64,000 nucleotides of DNA from Arcanobacterium buesumense (GCF_012563545.1 NZ_CP050804.1:124001-188000); one strand, 5' to 3'. Positions 49,904 through 59,923 are shown, numbered from the stretch's first letter. Notes: a model not told the origin generated them from the letters alone. Numbers and translations are program-made.

Positions 49904-51229
49904 TTATAAATTCGGGTTATATTTCAACGAATTAGGTTGCCATTTACTCTCTGAAGCAATAGAGATGCTCTGTGCAATTTGACCTTCTGCGCGAAGCTCC
50001 AATAAGCGTGGCACAACCCGATCGCGTAACGCCCACGGATCAATCGTATTAACGTAAATTTTTGTACCGCCCTCAAAGCCGGCTAATGTTGACACCCGCC
50101 ACTTAATTAATACCTTCCACGGCATATTGACATCAGCATCCATAGGCTTGCAATGCCATTCTTCATTTGTTGGCACACCAGGTCCAGTTGCCGCATGCAT
50201 TGCATGAATTAAGTCGCTCATAGCACGACGTTCGTCATCAGTGTGCTCCCATGGCTGGGATGCTGGCGATTTTGACCAAATTTCTAATGTCGGATAGCGG
50301 TGACCGAATCCGGCAATCGCAATCGCATGCTTATTTTCCGCCAAAATAAGATTATGGTAACCGGCATAATTGACGGCCGCTTCGTTGTATAAATTCGGAT
50401 TTTGCCGAACCCGTTCAACTTCAATTTTGCCATTTACTGAACGCTGATCAATAGCCACAAGTTGTTTGTGGAGATGATCAAAAGATGCCCCTGCAGGTTT
50501 TAACCAGTTCTGGAAAACCTGCACGTAGCGGACATAGCGATTTTGTTGATAGAGATCGTGCATCGCGTCAACTGTCAGGCGAATAAACCACTCATGTTCT
50601 TGCGGAGTTAAGGTTCCTGCCGATGCTAATTGTGACGTGTCAGTAGCGTCTGGCACAAAATGATGACGGGCAACGATCAGATCGTGGCCACCACCAAACA
50701 ACGGATATGCCAACTCGGTAATGTCTTGTTCTGTCAGTGCGGCAAATTCGTTGTCAGTATAGGTGTTGCGGAGTTTTAACCGCAGCACCTTCATAACATG
50801 GGAACGTCCAGCCGGATCTGCCATATATGCTTCAAGGCGCCCGCGAGCGCTCGCTGGTAGCCGATAGTCATAGTTTTTGGCCCAATAATCAAACGAGAGA
50901 ATTTCAAAAAGGTTAGGGATACGCCGGAATTCCCATTCGCGAGTGAGCATATCGACGTCGGTTCCACGATAGACGACGGCATCATCACCCTTGCGGACAA
51001 TGCGGGATTTTTCTGGCGGGGTCTCAAGGACTCGTTGAGTGCAAAAGGCACACGTATGGCCAATTCGGTTAGGGTCTATGGGGCGCACGTCGTCGTGAAC
51101 AATGTCAATAGGGCGATCAGCTCGTCCTGGAATTGTCCACACTTCTGTTCCCGAAAACGGGTTAATTTGTTTAATAGTGCCGTCTGCCATTTTTGTGATC
51201 GGTGGCGGGAAAGAATACGTATCAACCAT
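49904..51229 (-). CDS. DUF4921-family GalT-like protein
   Basis: 441 aa. The start DGTIKQINPFSGTEVWTIPGR and the overall pattern fit the actinobacterial DUF4921 family. A HIT-type FDHLHKQ motif (H-x-H-x-Q) is present, as in galactose-1-phosphate uridylyltransferases; four Cys/His near CAFC and later could bind a metal. This suggests a nucleotidyl transfer or hydrolysis reaction on a sugar phosphate, but the family has no proven function. Confidence 0.82.
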   Translation of the reverse strand: MVDTYSFPPPITKMADGTIKQINPFSGTEVWTIPGRADRPIDIVHDDVRPIDPNRIGHTCAFCTQRVLETPPEKSRIVRKGDDAVVYRGTDVDMLTREWEFRRIPNLFEILSFDYWAKNYDYRLPASARGRLEAYMADPAGRSHVMKVLRLKLRNTYTDNEFAALTEQDITELAYPLFGGGHDLIVARHHFVPDATDTSQLASAGTLTPQEHEWFIRLTVDAMHDLYQQNRYVRYVQVFQNWLKPAGASFDHLHKQLVAIDQRSVNGKIEVERVRQNPNLYNEAAVNYAGYHNLILAENKHAIAIAGFGHRYPTLEIWSKSPASQPWEHTDDERRAMSDLIHAMHAATGPGVPTNEEWHCKPMDADVNMPWKVLIKWRVSTLAGFEGGTKIYVNTIDPWALRDRVVPRLLELRAEGQIAQSISIASESKWQPNSLKYNPNL

Positions 51230-51305
51230 GTTTTTAGTCTATACGTGTGAGAGTGCACGTGGCTACAGCTTTCTTTTTATTTCACTGCCTGATAGACCTT
51301 GAATT

Positions 51306-52628
51306 GTGAGTAAAAATGTAGAGAAAGTGCGCCTGCCGCGCGAAATTTGGGTGATTGTTGCTGCCTCGGTAGCTATTTCCTTAGGGTATGGAATTGTGGC
51401 TCCAGTGTTGCCTCGGTTTGCTATTCATTTTGGGGTGACGACGACGGCGGCCACTTTCGTCGTATCGGCTTTTGCGTTTACTCGTCTCATTTTTGCTCCG
51501 GCTGCTGGCCGGCTATCTGGACGGCTAGGCGAGCGACGAATGTATCTACTAGGAATCTTTATTGTTGCGTTATCCTCGGCGGCTAGTTCGATTTCTCAGC
51601 AGTATTGGCATTTGCTCGTATTGCGAGGCGTGGGTGGATTTGGCTCGATAATGTTTTCGGTTGCTGCGATGTCACTCATTATTCAGCTAGCGCCACCGCA
51701 TGCACGTGGCCGGGCCTCAGCAGCTTTCGGCGGTGGATACCTGATTGGTAATATTGCTGGCCCGGCAGTAGGCGCCCTGATTGCCCCATTAGGGTATCGG
51801 TGGCCATTTTTGATATATGCAGTGATGTTATTGATTGCCATGTGGATTGTGGCTTATGAAATTCCAGCCGACGGGCATCGTCGTCGAAAATTCCGTCAAG
51901 TCTGGTTAGCAAAAAGTGATGCCGACGCAGCTAACCAAGAAACGACACCACCAGTTAGCGATACGAAACCATCGGCCAAAGACGTCACTCATCCAGAACG
52001 ATCGATGATGACCGTTAAAGAAGCCTTCCAAAATCGTCGTTTCCCACTGGTTCTATTGACCACATTCGTTCAAGGATGGGCCAATATGGGAATGCGGGTG
52101 GCTGTTGTGCCACTGCTTGCTGGCACGATTATGTATGGTCCTTCCTGGCTGCCGGCAGGGCAGTGGCTGGCTGGCGGGGCAATGACAGCATTCGCTTTGG
52201 GCAATGTTGTTTCTCTTCTGCGTGCTGGCCGGTGGGCCGATATCTATGGCCGCAGGGTCGTTGTGCTATGGGGGCTTATCGTATCGGGTGTCTTCACTAT
52301 TGCGTTAGGATTTTCGGCATCTAGCGTATCGTTACTTTTGTGGTGTTTCTTTGGCGGGTTAGGTGCTGGCTTTATTCAGCCAGCGCAACAAGGCGCAATT
52401 GCCGACGTGGTTGGAGACCGGCAGGGTGGACGTGTCGTATCTTTTTTCCAACAGTTTAATGATTTCGGGACGATCCTAGGCCCGATTATTGCCGGCTTGA
52501 TTATTGACTATTCGGGATATGTTGCCGCCTATATCGTTGGTGGAAGTGTTTTGCTTCTTGCTGCGCTAGCCTGGATTTTCTTCGATAAAGCCGAAAATGA
52601 ACCAGGTGTGAATAAACAACGGTCTTAA
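51306..52628 (+). CDS. Major facilitator superfamily transporter
   Basis: 440 aa, 12 helices with a central hydrophilic loop (about residues 195-240). Motif A is visible as GRLSGRLGERR between helices 2 and 3 and again GRWADIYGRR between 8 and 9, typical of drug:H+ antiporters. GTG start at 51306. Substrate unknown. Upstream of the FemX-like gene by about 95 bp on the same strand. Confidence 0.88.
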   Translation: MSKNVEKVRLPREIWVIVAASVAISLGYGIVAPVLPRFAIHFGVTTTAATFVVSAFAFTRLIFAPAAGRLSGRLGERRMYLLGIFIVALSSAASSISQQYWHLLVLRGVGGFGSIMFSVAAMSLIIQLAPPHARGRASAAFGGGYLIGNIAGPAVGALIAPLGYRWPFLIYAVMLLIAMWIVAYEIPADGHRRRKFRQVWLAKSDADAANQETTPPVSDTKPSAKDVTHPERSMMTVKEAFQNRRFPLVLLTTFVQGWANMGMRVAVVPLLAGTIMYGPSWLPAGQWLAGGAMTAFALGNVVSLLRAGRWADIYGRRVVVLWGLIVSGVFTIALGFSASSVSLLLWCFFGGLGAGFIQPAQQGAIADVVGDRQGGRVVSFFQQFNDFGTILGPIIAGLIIDYSGYVAAYIVGGSVLLLAALAWIFFDKAENEPGVNKQRS

Positions 52629-52722
52629 GCCTTACCAGAACTTAACGAGTAAAAAGTAGTAGATAACATGCTAAGGAGTGCTCTTCGCGCTAGTTTCGCC
52701 GTCGTCGACTATCCTTGAAAGT

Positions 52723-53724
52723 ATGTTGCTCGATAAAAATAACTCTCAACTAACCGAACGTTTCGATACTTTCATCGCTGAAAGTCCATATGGGAATGTG
52801 CTCCAAAGTAGGCCTTGGGCATACGTTAAGGCAGGCTGGGATAGTCATTATTTTTACCATGAAACTAATGGTGAAATTGATGCAACTCTCTCGGTGCTGT
52901 CGGTGATGGATTCACGTTTTGGTGCACGGCTATACTATGCTCCCCGTGGCCCAGTGTGCGATATGAATCGCCTTGATATTGTCACTGAGCTTATTGACGA
53001 AGCAGAAGAATACGCGCGTGAAAATAATGGCTTTTTATTACGTATCGATCCCAATATTGGTGATGACGAAAAATTACGACACACGTATGCGCAAGCCGGA
53101 TATCCATTCCACCGAGATCCGGGCAATACTACCCAGCCGTTGATGAGTTTGATCCTTGATATTAATGGTCGTACTCCCGAGCAACTGCTTGCTGATATGT
53201 CTAAAAATACGCGCAAGAATATTCGTAAGTCGTACCGGTTAGGGGTGACGAATCGGGTTGGAAATCGGGAAGATTTGCCGGAGTTTTATCGCTTGTTTGA
53301 GATGATGAATAAACATCATGGAATTTCTTATCGCCCGTATGAGTATTTCGAGCGTCTCTACGATGCTTTCTCTGATCGTGTGCGATTAAGTTTTTCCATG
53401 TACGAGGGCCAAGCGATCACGACGTCGTTCCTTGTTACTTTTGGCCGGACAGCGCATGCACTCTATGGTGCTGATAGCCATGAATTCCAACTTGGCCAAT
53501 CCTATCAGATCAATTATGAAGAGATTGCTTATGCTGCTGAGCAGAGCTGTGACTACTACGATATGGGCGGTATTTTCCATATTGATGAGGACAACGGTCT
53601 TTATCATTTCAAGCGCAAGTTTACTGAAGATAATATCGTGCACTGGATCGGCAATATTGATCGAGTTATCGACGCAGAAAAATATGAGTTGTTCCATGAA
53701 CTCACAGGCCGGAAGGAAAACTGA
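52723..53724 (+). CDS. FemX/FemAB-like peptidoglycan bridge aminoacyltransferase
   Basis: 333 aa. Tandem GNAT-like fold of the FemAB family: QSRPWAYVKAGW and RIDPNIGDDE in the first subdomain, MSKNTRKNIRKSYRLGV followed by FYRLFEMMNKHHGI, and GADSHEFQLGQSYQINYE. Such enzymes add an amino acid from aminoacyl-tRNA to lipid II. The following gene, an ATP-grasp enzyme overlapping by TGATG, suggests a paired cross-bridge pathway. Start uncertain: ATG 52723 fits the family; the GTG at 52678 lacks a clear ribosome site. Confidence 0.88.
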   Translation: MLLDKNNSQLTERFDTFIAESPYGNVLQSRPWAYVKAGWDSHYFYHETNGEIDATLSVLSVMDSRFGARLYYAPRGPVCDMNRLDIVTELIDEAEEYARENNGFLLRIDPNIGDDEKLRHTYAQAGYPFHRDPGNTTQPLMSLILDINGRTPEQLLADMSKNTRKNIRKSYRLGVTNRVGNREDLPEFYRLFEMMNKHHGISYRPYEYFERLYDAFSDRVRLSFSMYEGQAITTSFLVTFGRTAHALYGADSHEFQLGQSYQINYEEIAYAAEQSCDYYDMGGIFHIDEDNGLYHFKRKFTEDNIVHWIGNIDRVIDAEKYELFHELTGRKEN

Positions 53725-54902
53725 TGGTTGTTGTGCCGTTAGTTTTAGGGACAGACGAGAATTCTTATACCCAGGCACGTGCGTTTCATGAAGCCTATGG
53801 CCGCCAAGCAATCGTGTGTGGCGCTGGTGTTTTAGCACCATTTTATCGTTCGCAGATTGCTGAAGTTCATACGGCAACGGGTTTTTCTAACGATGTGCGG
53901 GTCTTTGCTGAACTCCTTAACGATGTGTGGGCGCGGCGTGCTCAAGACGTAGATTCTTTTTTGATGATTGCGCCGACAGAAGAGTATCTCCATATTTTGT
54001 ATCGGTCGTTAGAATTATTGGATTTTACGCCAATTTTGCCTTATCCAGAGCCAGAATTGGGCACTGCTTTGATGGATAAAAGTTATTTCTATCAGCGCAT
54101 GGAAAAGTTGGGTATCACTGTTCCGCAAACTTTAGTTGCTACTGTGGATCACATCGAGGATCGGGTTTTTGCGGGCGAGCAATTTATTAAAGCAGATGAC
54201 TACGAGACGTTTGATTTATTTGATTTTCCGGAAAAGCATAAGGGATTTCATGCGCAAAATGCCGATGAAGCGATTTCTTATTTACGGGCTGTTTTTGCGT
54301 CAGGTTTTACTGGAGACATGCTTGTTCAGACTTATATCTCTGGTGACAATACTCAGGAGTTTTCAGTAAATGGCTATCGGGCACGTGATGGACGCACAGT
54401 TTTCGTGCAGGCACGTAGTGTCTTGACAGATATGCGTCCGATGTGGGTAGGCAATCACTTATTGTTGACTGATACTGATCGTTCCGATTTACAAGATTTA
54501 TGTCAACGTGCGGTTGATGGGCTAGGGTATGTCGGATTCTTCAATATTGATTTTAAGGTTGATAGGGATTCTAATGTGCCATATATGCTGGAGATGAATA
54601 CACGTCTTGGCCGGAGCTCGTATTACGGTTTACTTAATGGAGTTAACTTTATCGAGCATGCTCTGCGTGATGTTAATGGTGAGCCATTCCCAGATATTAT
54701 TCGTCGACCGTTTTCATGGATTACTGCTCATCGCTCCCAAGTAGCGAATCAGTTAACTGGTGAAGCATTGGAATATTTCATGGAGCCAGAACGTTACATA
54801 AATACTGGAAACGCTCTTGACTATGCAGCTGATGATGATCCAGTGCGTCGTGAACGGATATTTACGTTACGAGAAAACATTGGCCGAAATCTTGGCTGGT
54901 GA
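53724..54902 (+). CDS. ATP-grasp carboxylate-amine ligase, probable cross-bridge D-amino acid ligase
   Basis: 392 aa. ATP-grasp fold: QFIKADDYETFDLFDFPE (nucleotide clasp), the QTYISGDNTQEFSVNG strand and the metal/ATP loop MLEMNTRLGRSSYY. D-aspartate ligases (Asl type) of the peptidoglycan branch belong to the same superfamily, and the pairing with a FemX-like gene fits addition of a D-amino acid (for example D-Glu or D-Asp) to the stem or bridge. This role is inference from context. Starts in a TGATG overlap with the FemX-like gene. Confidence 0.78.
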   Translation: MVVVPLVLGTDENSYTQARAFHEAYGRQAIVCGAGVLAPFYRSQIAEVHTATGFSNDVRVFAELLNDVWARRAQDVDSFLMIAPTEEYLHILYRSLELLDFTPILPYPEPELGTALMDKSYFYQRMEKLGITVPQTLVATVDHIEDRVFAGEQFIKADDYETFDLFDFPEKHKGFHAQNADEAISYLRAVFASGFTGDMLVQTYISGDNTQEFSVNGYRARDGRTVFVQARSVLTDMRPMWVGNHLLLTDTDRSDLQDLCQRAVDGLGYVGFFNIDFKVDRDSNVPYMLEMNTRLGRSSYYGLLNGVNFIEHALRDVNGEPFPDIIRRPFSWITAHRSQVANQLTGEALEYFMEPERYINTGNALDYAADDDPVRRERIFTLRENIGRNLGW

Positions 54903-55004
54903 TGTGCTACGAGTGCAATAGTTTTGTGAACTACCTGACACATTGGCTATGTTGTGATTAGTATGTGACGCATATAAAATGCGTCCTGAATGAAAGGAAG
55001 AATG

Positions 55005-55436
55005 ATGACGCAATACGCAGGTCAGTTCGACGATAAAGGTAAGACTCCTTACGTGGTAGATATTGAGAGTGCTACGTTAGAAAATACGACATTCCGCACA
55101 ACGATGTGGACGGGTAGCAAGCTTCAGCTCACAGTGATGGAAATTCCAGTTGGTGAATCTATTGGTTTGGAAGTTCATCACGGTATTGATCAGTTCTTGC
55201 GGATTGAAGCTGGGCGCGGATTATGCCAGATGGGCCCTGCCGAAGATAATCTCGATTTTGAAGTTGAAGTTTCTGATGACGATGCTATTTTCGTACCAGC
55301 CGATATGTGGCACAACGTTACCAATATCGGTGACGAGCCGTTAAAGCTCTACACGATTTACGCTGGACCAGACCACGTTGCTGGTACTGTGCATCCAACA
55401 AAGGATGATGCAGAAGCTGATCCAAACGAGCACTGA
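55005..55436 (+). CDS. Cupin-domain protein
   Basis: 143 aa single cupin barrel: MEIPVGESIGLEVHHGIDQFLRIEAG is motif 1 (metal-binding H-x-H-x..E style) and VPADMWHNVTNIGDEP is motif 2. Resembles mannose-6-phosphate isomerase-like small cupins of unknown role. AAAGGAA precedes the ATG; both 55002 and 55005 are possible starts. The acidic tail is Asp/Glu-rich. 102 bp after the ATP-grasp gene. Confidence 0.85.
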   Translation: MTQYAGQFDDKGKTPYVVDIESATLENTTFRTTMWTGSKLQLTVMEIPVGESIGLEVHHGIDQFLRIEAGRGLCQMGPAEDNLDFEVEVSDDDAIFVPADMWHNVTNIGDEPLKLYTIYAGPDHVAGTVHPTKDDAEADPNEH

Positions 55437-55541
55437 TAACGAATGACTGGTAAGTAGCTAATCTTGTGTGATACGCGTACTTCATAGGAGAGCGGAGCAT
55501 GACAGCTAGAGAATAGAAGTTGTGCTTGGTGAGTTATCTTG

Positions 55542-55590
55542 AAGGTTGGGGTTAGGAGTTGTTCTCTCCTAACCCCAACCTTATTTTATT
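55542..55590 (+). terminator. Cupin-gene terminator, 17-bp perfect stem
   Basis: AAGGTTGGGGTTAGGAG (55542-55558) pairs perfectly with CTCCTAACCCCAACCTT (55566-55582), then TTATTTTATTT. It stands between convergent genes and likely ends both, though the T-rich tail is on the plus strand. Confidence 0.9.
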
Positions 55591-55598
55591 TGTGAGCT

Positions 55599-57671
55599 TT
55601 ATGGGGCAAGAACGCTATCTAGGTAAGAGAAGATCAGTGCCATCACTTGTGCAGTTTGTTTAATGTCAGCCGCTCCAGCATGTCCTCCTTCGGTGTTTTC
55701 GTGATAGTAGGCGGTAAAACCGTGATCACGAAGTTTTTGATAAAACTTTCGAGCATGACCAGGGTGTACACGATCGTCACGTGTGGATGTGGTGATGAGA
55801 ATTGGCGGATAAGGGCCTGATTTAACGTTATGATATGGCGAATAGTTGCGTAGATAATTCCAATCATCCGTATCAGGATTGCCGTATTCTTCCATCCATG
55901 ATGCGCCAGCAAGAAGATGAGAGAAGCGTTTCATGTCCAGAAGTGGTACCCGGCAGACAATAGCGCCAAAATGCTGTGGGTATGTGGTGTACATATTTCC
56001 CATCAGCATCCCGCCATTAGATCCGCCAGTAGCTGCTAGTTGGGGCACTGTAGTGATGCCAGTTGAAACAAGGTCAGCTGCTACTGCTGCATGATCTTCG
56101 TAGGCCTTATGTCGATTTTCCCGGAGGGCTGCTTGATGCCATCGAGGGCCAAACTCTCCGCCTCCGCGGATATTGGAAAGGGCGTAGACATAGCCTTTTT
56201 CAAGCCACATTTTGCCATAAGTGGAAATGTATGAAGGAAGTCGAGATACCTCAAAACCGCCATAACCATCGAGCAGGGTACGAGCAGGGCGTTTGCCTTC
56301 AAGAACTTCTTCAGGGCCAACTACGAAGTATGGGATTTTAGTGCCATCTTGCGAAGTGGCCCAGCGTTGAAGCACTGTGAGCCCGGAAGTGTTAAAGCGA
56401 TGTGGGCTTTGGCGTAGCTGGTGAAGTGATAAACCTTCGGAAGATACGTGGCCGTGAAAAAGGGTAGTTGGGTGCAGGAACCCGGAAGACGTAACCCAGA
56501 CTTCGTCTGATGTGTGTGCGTCAACTGCAGCGATGCTGACAGTGGAAAATGGTGGAATATCAGGGTGTAATTCGGTCACGGCCCAGTCTCCTCCACTATT
56601 TGAGGCAAACCAGAATCGTTGCTGGACATTATCGAGGGAAGTGAAAACGATACCAGAGGAAACTGCTGTCATTGACAAAAGAGACGACGTTTCACTCGGA
56701 CAGTATAGAACCTCGACGTCTTGACTTGTTGGCTTGTTGAGGGCGGTATGAGTGGGGATAGCAAGTAATGATCCGGCGCTGTAAATTGTGTCATTAAGTT
56801 CCCATGGGTAGCGCAAATCAATAATTGTCCAATCGCGCAGTGTGCTCACTATTGCAGATTCGGGAATGTGAAATTCTGCTAAGACATCATCTTTTTTACC
56901 TTGGCGAACCGTATCGATATTCACGTTCCATAAACGATCTGTGCGGAAGTCAGTGGCTCGACGGGCGATAAGTTTCTCGTGTCCGGGAGTGTGATCATAA
57001 TATGCTCCAACAATGACATCGTTATATTCACCGCGTACAAATTCAACAGCTTCGGACAGGTCTTGCCCACGTGACCACAGTCGTGCTGATAAAGGGTATC
57101 CGGAGGCAGTAAGGGAATCAGGTCCGAAATCGGCACTAATGACAACAGTATTCCGATCGACCCAGCTCATTGCTCCTTTAGAATTTGGCTTAATGAACGC
57201 GTCAGGGCCCGTAACGAAAGAACGAGTTATTAAATCAAATTCACGAATAACGTTGGTGTCTGATCCACCCGGGTGCAATGAGATTAATGCTCGGTCATAG
57301 GTAGGGAAAAGAAGTTGAGCGCCACCAAATACCCATGACTGATCCTCATTTTTTCCCAGCTCATCAATATCAAGAAGAACTTCCCATTCGGGTTCGGTTT
57401 CTGGCGAAACATAGGCAAGGTAGGAATCGAATGAAGTACGCCGCCATAGCCCACGAGGATGATCGCCGTCGGTATAGAAGTTATAAGCATATTCACCACG
57501 TTTGTTGGCGAGGATAAGCTGATCCTTTGACGATAAGAGAGTGTCTAGTTGCTCTTGGCGTTTGGTGAACTCCGGACCGCTGAAATGGGTAACAGTTTCA
57601 GTAGAAACTTCTTTGGCCCATGCCATATTAGCCTCTGAAAGTTCTTCCAAATATTGGTACTTATCCTTCAT
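55599..57671 (-). CDS. Prolyl oligopeptidase (S9A)
   Basis: 690 aa, full length. N-terminal beta-propeller, then the alpha/beta hydrolase domain: nucleophile in GGSNGGMLMG, Asp in STRDDRVHPG, His in EGGHAGAAD. The RVHPGHARK and GGHAGA contexts match prolyl endopeptidase more than oligopeptidase B. Cytoplasmic peptide cleavage. AGGGAAGGG precedes the ATG. It is a paralogue of the 5'-truncated gene at the window start. Confidence 0.93.
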   Translation of the reverse strand: MKDKYQYLEELSEANMAWAKEVSTETVTHFSGPEFTKRQEQLDTLLSSKDQLILANKRGEYAYNFYTDGDHPRGLWRRTSFDSYLAYVSPETEPEWEVLLDIDELGKNEDQSWVFGGAQLLFPTYDRALISLHPGGSDTNVIREFDLITRSFVTGPDAFIKPNSKGAMSWVDRNTVVISADFGPDSLTASGYPLSARLWSRGQDLSEAVEFVRGEYNDVIVGAYYDHTPGHEKLIARRATDFRTDRLWNVNIDTVRQGKKDDVLAEFHIPESAIVSTLRDWTIIDLRYPWELNDTIYSAGSLLAIPTHTALNKPTSQDVEVLYCPSETSSLLSMTAVSSGIVFTSLDNVQQRFWFASNSGGDWAVTELHPDIPPFSTVSIAAVDAHTSDEVWVTSSGFLHPTTLFHGHVSSEGLSLHQLRQSPHRFNTSGLTVLQRWATSQDGTKIPYFVVGPEEVLEGKRPARTLLDGYGGFEVSRLPSYISTYGKMWLEKGYVYALSNIRGGGEFGPRWHQAALRENRHKAYEDHAAVAADLVSTGITTVPQLAATGGSNGGMLMGNMYTTYPQHFGAIVCRVPLLDMKRFSHLLAGASWMEEYGNPDTDDWNYLRNYSPYHNVKSGPYPPILITTSTRDDRVHPGHARKFYQKLRDHGFTAYYHENTEGGHAGAADIKQTAQVMALIFSYLDSVLAP

Positions 57672-57875
57672 CTTTTCCCTTCCCTATCGGTAATTGTTAT
57701 CCTACCTGCCACCTCCGACATACTTTGATGTCACGGTGTCTAGTGGAGCACAGAATTACGCCGAATGAAATAGATACACATATCTTTCCTCGTCGTTCCT
57801 AATTGGAAAATATAAGAAAATAACGGAACGAAACTTCATTTCAACGTAACTGGGAATAAAATGCAACATGATGAA
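57672..57875. other. Intergenic region before dnaK
   Basis: The gap between the oligopeptidase start and dnaK is 323 bp (57672-57994). Apart from the HAIR site (57876-57896) and an isolated half-site-like CTTGAGA near 57938, I see no gene or repeat. Both divergent promoters must lie here. Confidence 0.5.
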
Positions 57876-57896
57876 GTTGAGCTAAGTGGACTCAAG
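57876..57896. promoter_or_regulatory. HAIR operator for HspR
   Basis: GTTGAGC-N7-ACTCAAG closely matches the HspR operator CTTGAGT-N7-ACTCAAG; the right half is perfect. It lies 99 bp before the dnaK ATG, and hspR is the last gene of the operon, so autoregulated heat-shock control is expected. Confidence 0.88.
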
Positions 57897-57994
57897 AATG
57901 AGTTAGTCGACTGGACATAAGTTCATTACTGATGCAAACTTGAGATGTAGAAGTTTTTAATGGCGCTAAGCGCCCAAGAAAAGGAGGCAAGTCC

Positions 57995-59848
57995 ATGGCA
58001 CGTGCAGTGGGTATTGACTTAGGAACCACAAATTCGGTAGTTACCGTCCTTGAAGGTGGCGAACCAACTGTTATCGCCAATGCTGAAGGTATGCGTACTA
58101 CGCCATCAGTCGTAGGTTTTTCTAAGACTGGCGAAGTTCTTGTTGGAGAAATTGCTAAGCGTCAAGCAGTGAATAATGTGGAACGTACCGTTTCTTCAGT
58201 GAAGCGTCACATGGGTGAAGAGTGGTCGATCGATATTGACGATAAGACCTACACTCCACAACAAATCTCTGCTTTCATTTTGCAGAAGTTAAAGAAGGAT
58301 GCCGAATCTTATCTCGGCGATACGGTTACTGATGCAGTTATTACTGTCCCAGCCTATTTCAATGATGCTCAGCGTCAAGCTACTAAGGACGCGGGACAAA
58401 TTGCTGGTCTTAACGTTCAGCGTATCGTTAATGAGCCAACTGCAGCTGCTTTGGCATACGGTCTGGAAAAAGGTAAGGAAGATGAACTCATCCTCGTCTT
58501 CGATCTTGGCGGCGGTACATTTGACGTTTCGCTCCTTGAAGTAGGTAAGGATGACGATGATTTCTCCACCATTCAGGTTCGTGCAACATCAGGTGATAAC
58601 AAGCTTGGTGGTGACGATTGGGATCAGCGCATTATCGATTGGCTAGTAACTCAGGTAAAGAATAACCATGGCGTAGATCTTTCCAAGGATAAAGTTGCAT
58701 TGCAGCGGTTGAAGGAAGCTGCTGAACAAGCTAAGAAGGAACTGTCTTCGGCAACTTCAACCAATATCAACTTGCAGTACCTCTCAATGTCGGAAAACGG
58801 CCCGCTTCACCTTGATGAACGGCTTACCCGAGCAGCTTTCGAAGAGATGACAAAGGATCTGCTTGAGCGTACCAAGGCGCCATTCAAGAAAGTTATTGAA
58901 GATGCAGACGTGAAGATCTCTGAAATTGATCACGTTGTGCTCGTTGGCGGTTCAACACGTATGCCAGCAGTCACTGAAGTTGTCAAGGAACTTACTGGTG
59001 GTAAGGAGCCGAATAAGGGAGTAAACCCAGATGAGGTTGTTGCTGTTGGCGCAGCGCTCCAGGCAGGCGTGCTTTCCGGTGATCGCACTGACGTGTTGCT
59101 TATTGATGTCACCCCGCTATCGTTGGGTATTGAAACCCTCGGCGGGCGGATGGCTACGATGATTGAGCGTAATACTGCTATTCCTACGAAGAGTTCGCAG
59201 GTGTTCTCCACAGCTGAAGATAATCAGCCATCAGTATTGATTCAGGTTTACCAAGGTGAACGTCCGTTTGCTCGGGACAACAAGTTACTTGGCACCTTCG
59301 AATTAGGCGGAATTGCGCCGGCTCCACGAGGACGCCCGCAAATCGATGTAACTTTCGATATTGACGCCAACGGTATTGTTCACGTATCCGCGAAGGATCT
59401 TGGCACCGGTAAGGAACAATCAGTGACTATTACTGGAGGTTCTGCGCTCTCGAAGGAAGATATTGATCGTATGGTCAAGGAAGCTGAAGAGCATGCGGCT
59501 GAAGATGCCAAGCGTAAGGAAGAAGCTGATACCCGTAACACTGCTGAACAGCAGGTTTACAGCATTGAATCAGTTTTGAAGGATAATGCCGATAAGCTTG
59601 ATGATTCTGTCACCACTGAAGTTCAAAGTGCAGTAGATGCGCTCAAGGAAGCTCTCAAGGGTGAAGATGTTGAAGCTATTAAGTCTGCTTCTGAAGATCT
59701 CAACACTAAGGCCCAGAAGATTGGCGAAGCGCTCTATGCCAAGGCTCAAGAAGAGCAGGCTGCCGGTGCTGCCGCCGCCGATGAGGCTCCAAAGGCTGAC
59801 GATGATGTTATTGACGCCGAAATCGTAGATGATAACGACGCTAAGTGA
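57995..59848 (+). CDS. dnaK: Chaperone DnaK (Hsp70)
   Basis: 617 aa. Nucleotide domain starts [11 protein letters not shown]; the phosphate loop [14 protein letters not shown] and the linker [13 protein letters not shown] are intact. The substrate domain ends in an acidic tail [22 protein letters not shown] precedes the ATG. ATP-driven protein folding with GrpE and DnaJ, whose genes follow. First gene of dnaK-grpE-dnaJ-hspR. Confidence 0.99.
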   Translation: MARAVGIDLGTTNSVVTVLEGGEPTVIANAEGMRTTPSVVGFSKTGEVLVGEIAKRQAVNNVERTVSSVKRHMGEEWSIDIDDKTYTPQQISAFILQKLKKDAESYLGDTVTDAVITVPAYFNDAQRQATKDAGQIAGLNVQRIVNEPTAAALAYGLEKGKEDELILVFDLGGGTFDVSLLEVGKDDDDFSTIQVRATSGDNKLGGDDWDQRIIDWLVTQVKNNHGVDLSKDKVALQRLKEAAEQAKKELSSATSTNINLQYLSMSENGPLHLDERLTRAAFEEMTKDLLERTKAPFKKVIEDADVKISEIDHVVLVGGSTRMPAVTEVVKELTGGKEPNKGVNPDEVVAVGAALQAGVLSGDRTDVLLIDVTPLSLGIETLGGRMATMIERNTAIPTKSSQVFSTAEDNQPSVLIQVYQGERPFARDNKLLGTFELGGIAPAPRGRPQIDVTFDIDANGIVHVSAKDLGTGKEQSVTITGGSALSKEDIDRMVKEAEEHAAEDAKRKEEADTRNTAEQQVYSIESVLKDNADKLDDSVTTEVQSAVDALKEALKGEDVEAIKSASEDLNTKAQKIGEALYAKAQEEQAAGAAAADEAPKADDDVIDAEIVDDNDAK

Positions 59849-59857
59849 TCATTGGTT

Positions 59858-59889
59858 CCGGGGGCCGCGAGTACATCCGCGGCCCCCGG
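59858..59889 (+). other. GC-rich hairpin between dnaK and grpE
   Basis: CCGGGGGCCGCG (59858-59869) pairs perfectly with CGCGGCCCCCGG (59878-59889) over an 8-nt loop. No T-run follows, so a partial terminator, RNase-stability structure or mRNA processing site is likely rather than a full terminator. Such structures reduce downstream chaperone subunits relative to DnaK in other bacteria. Confidence 0.8.
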
Positions 59890-59923
59890 CCGTCACATAA
59901 AGTGTTATGAGAGAGGAAAGATC

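Noticed and set aside
52678-52722. GTG-started extension of the FemX-like gene
   Set aside because: The GTG overlaps the GGAG itself and the extra 15 residues do not resemble the family N-terminus.
57938-57958. Second HAIR site upstream of dnaK
   Set aside because: Only the CTTGAGA half is present; the expected ACTCAAG-type partner 7 nt on is missing.
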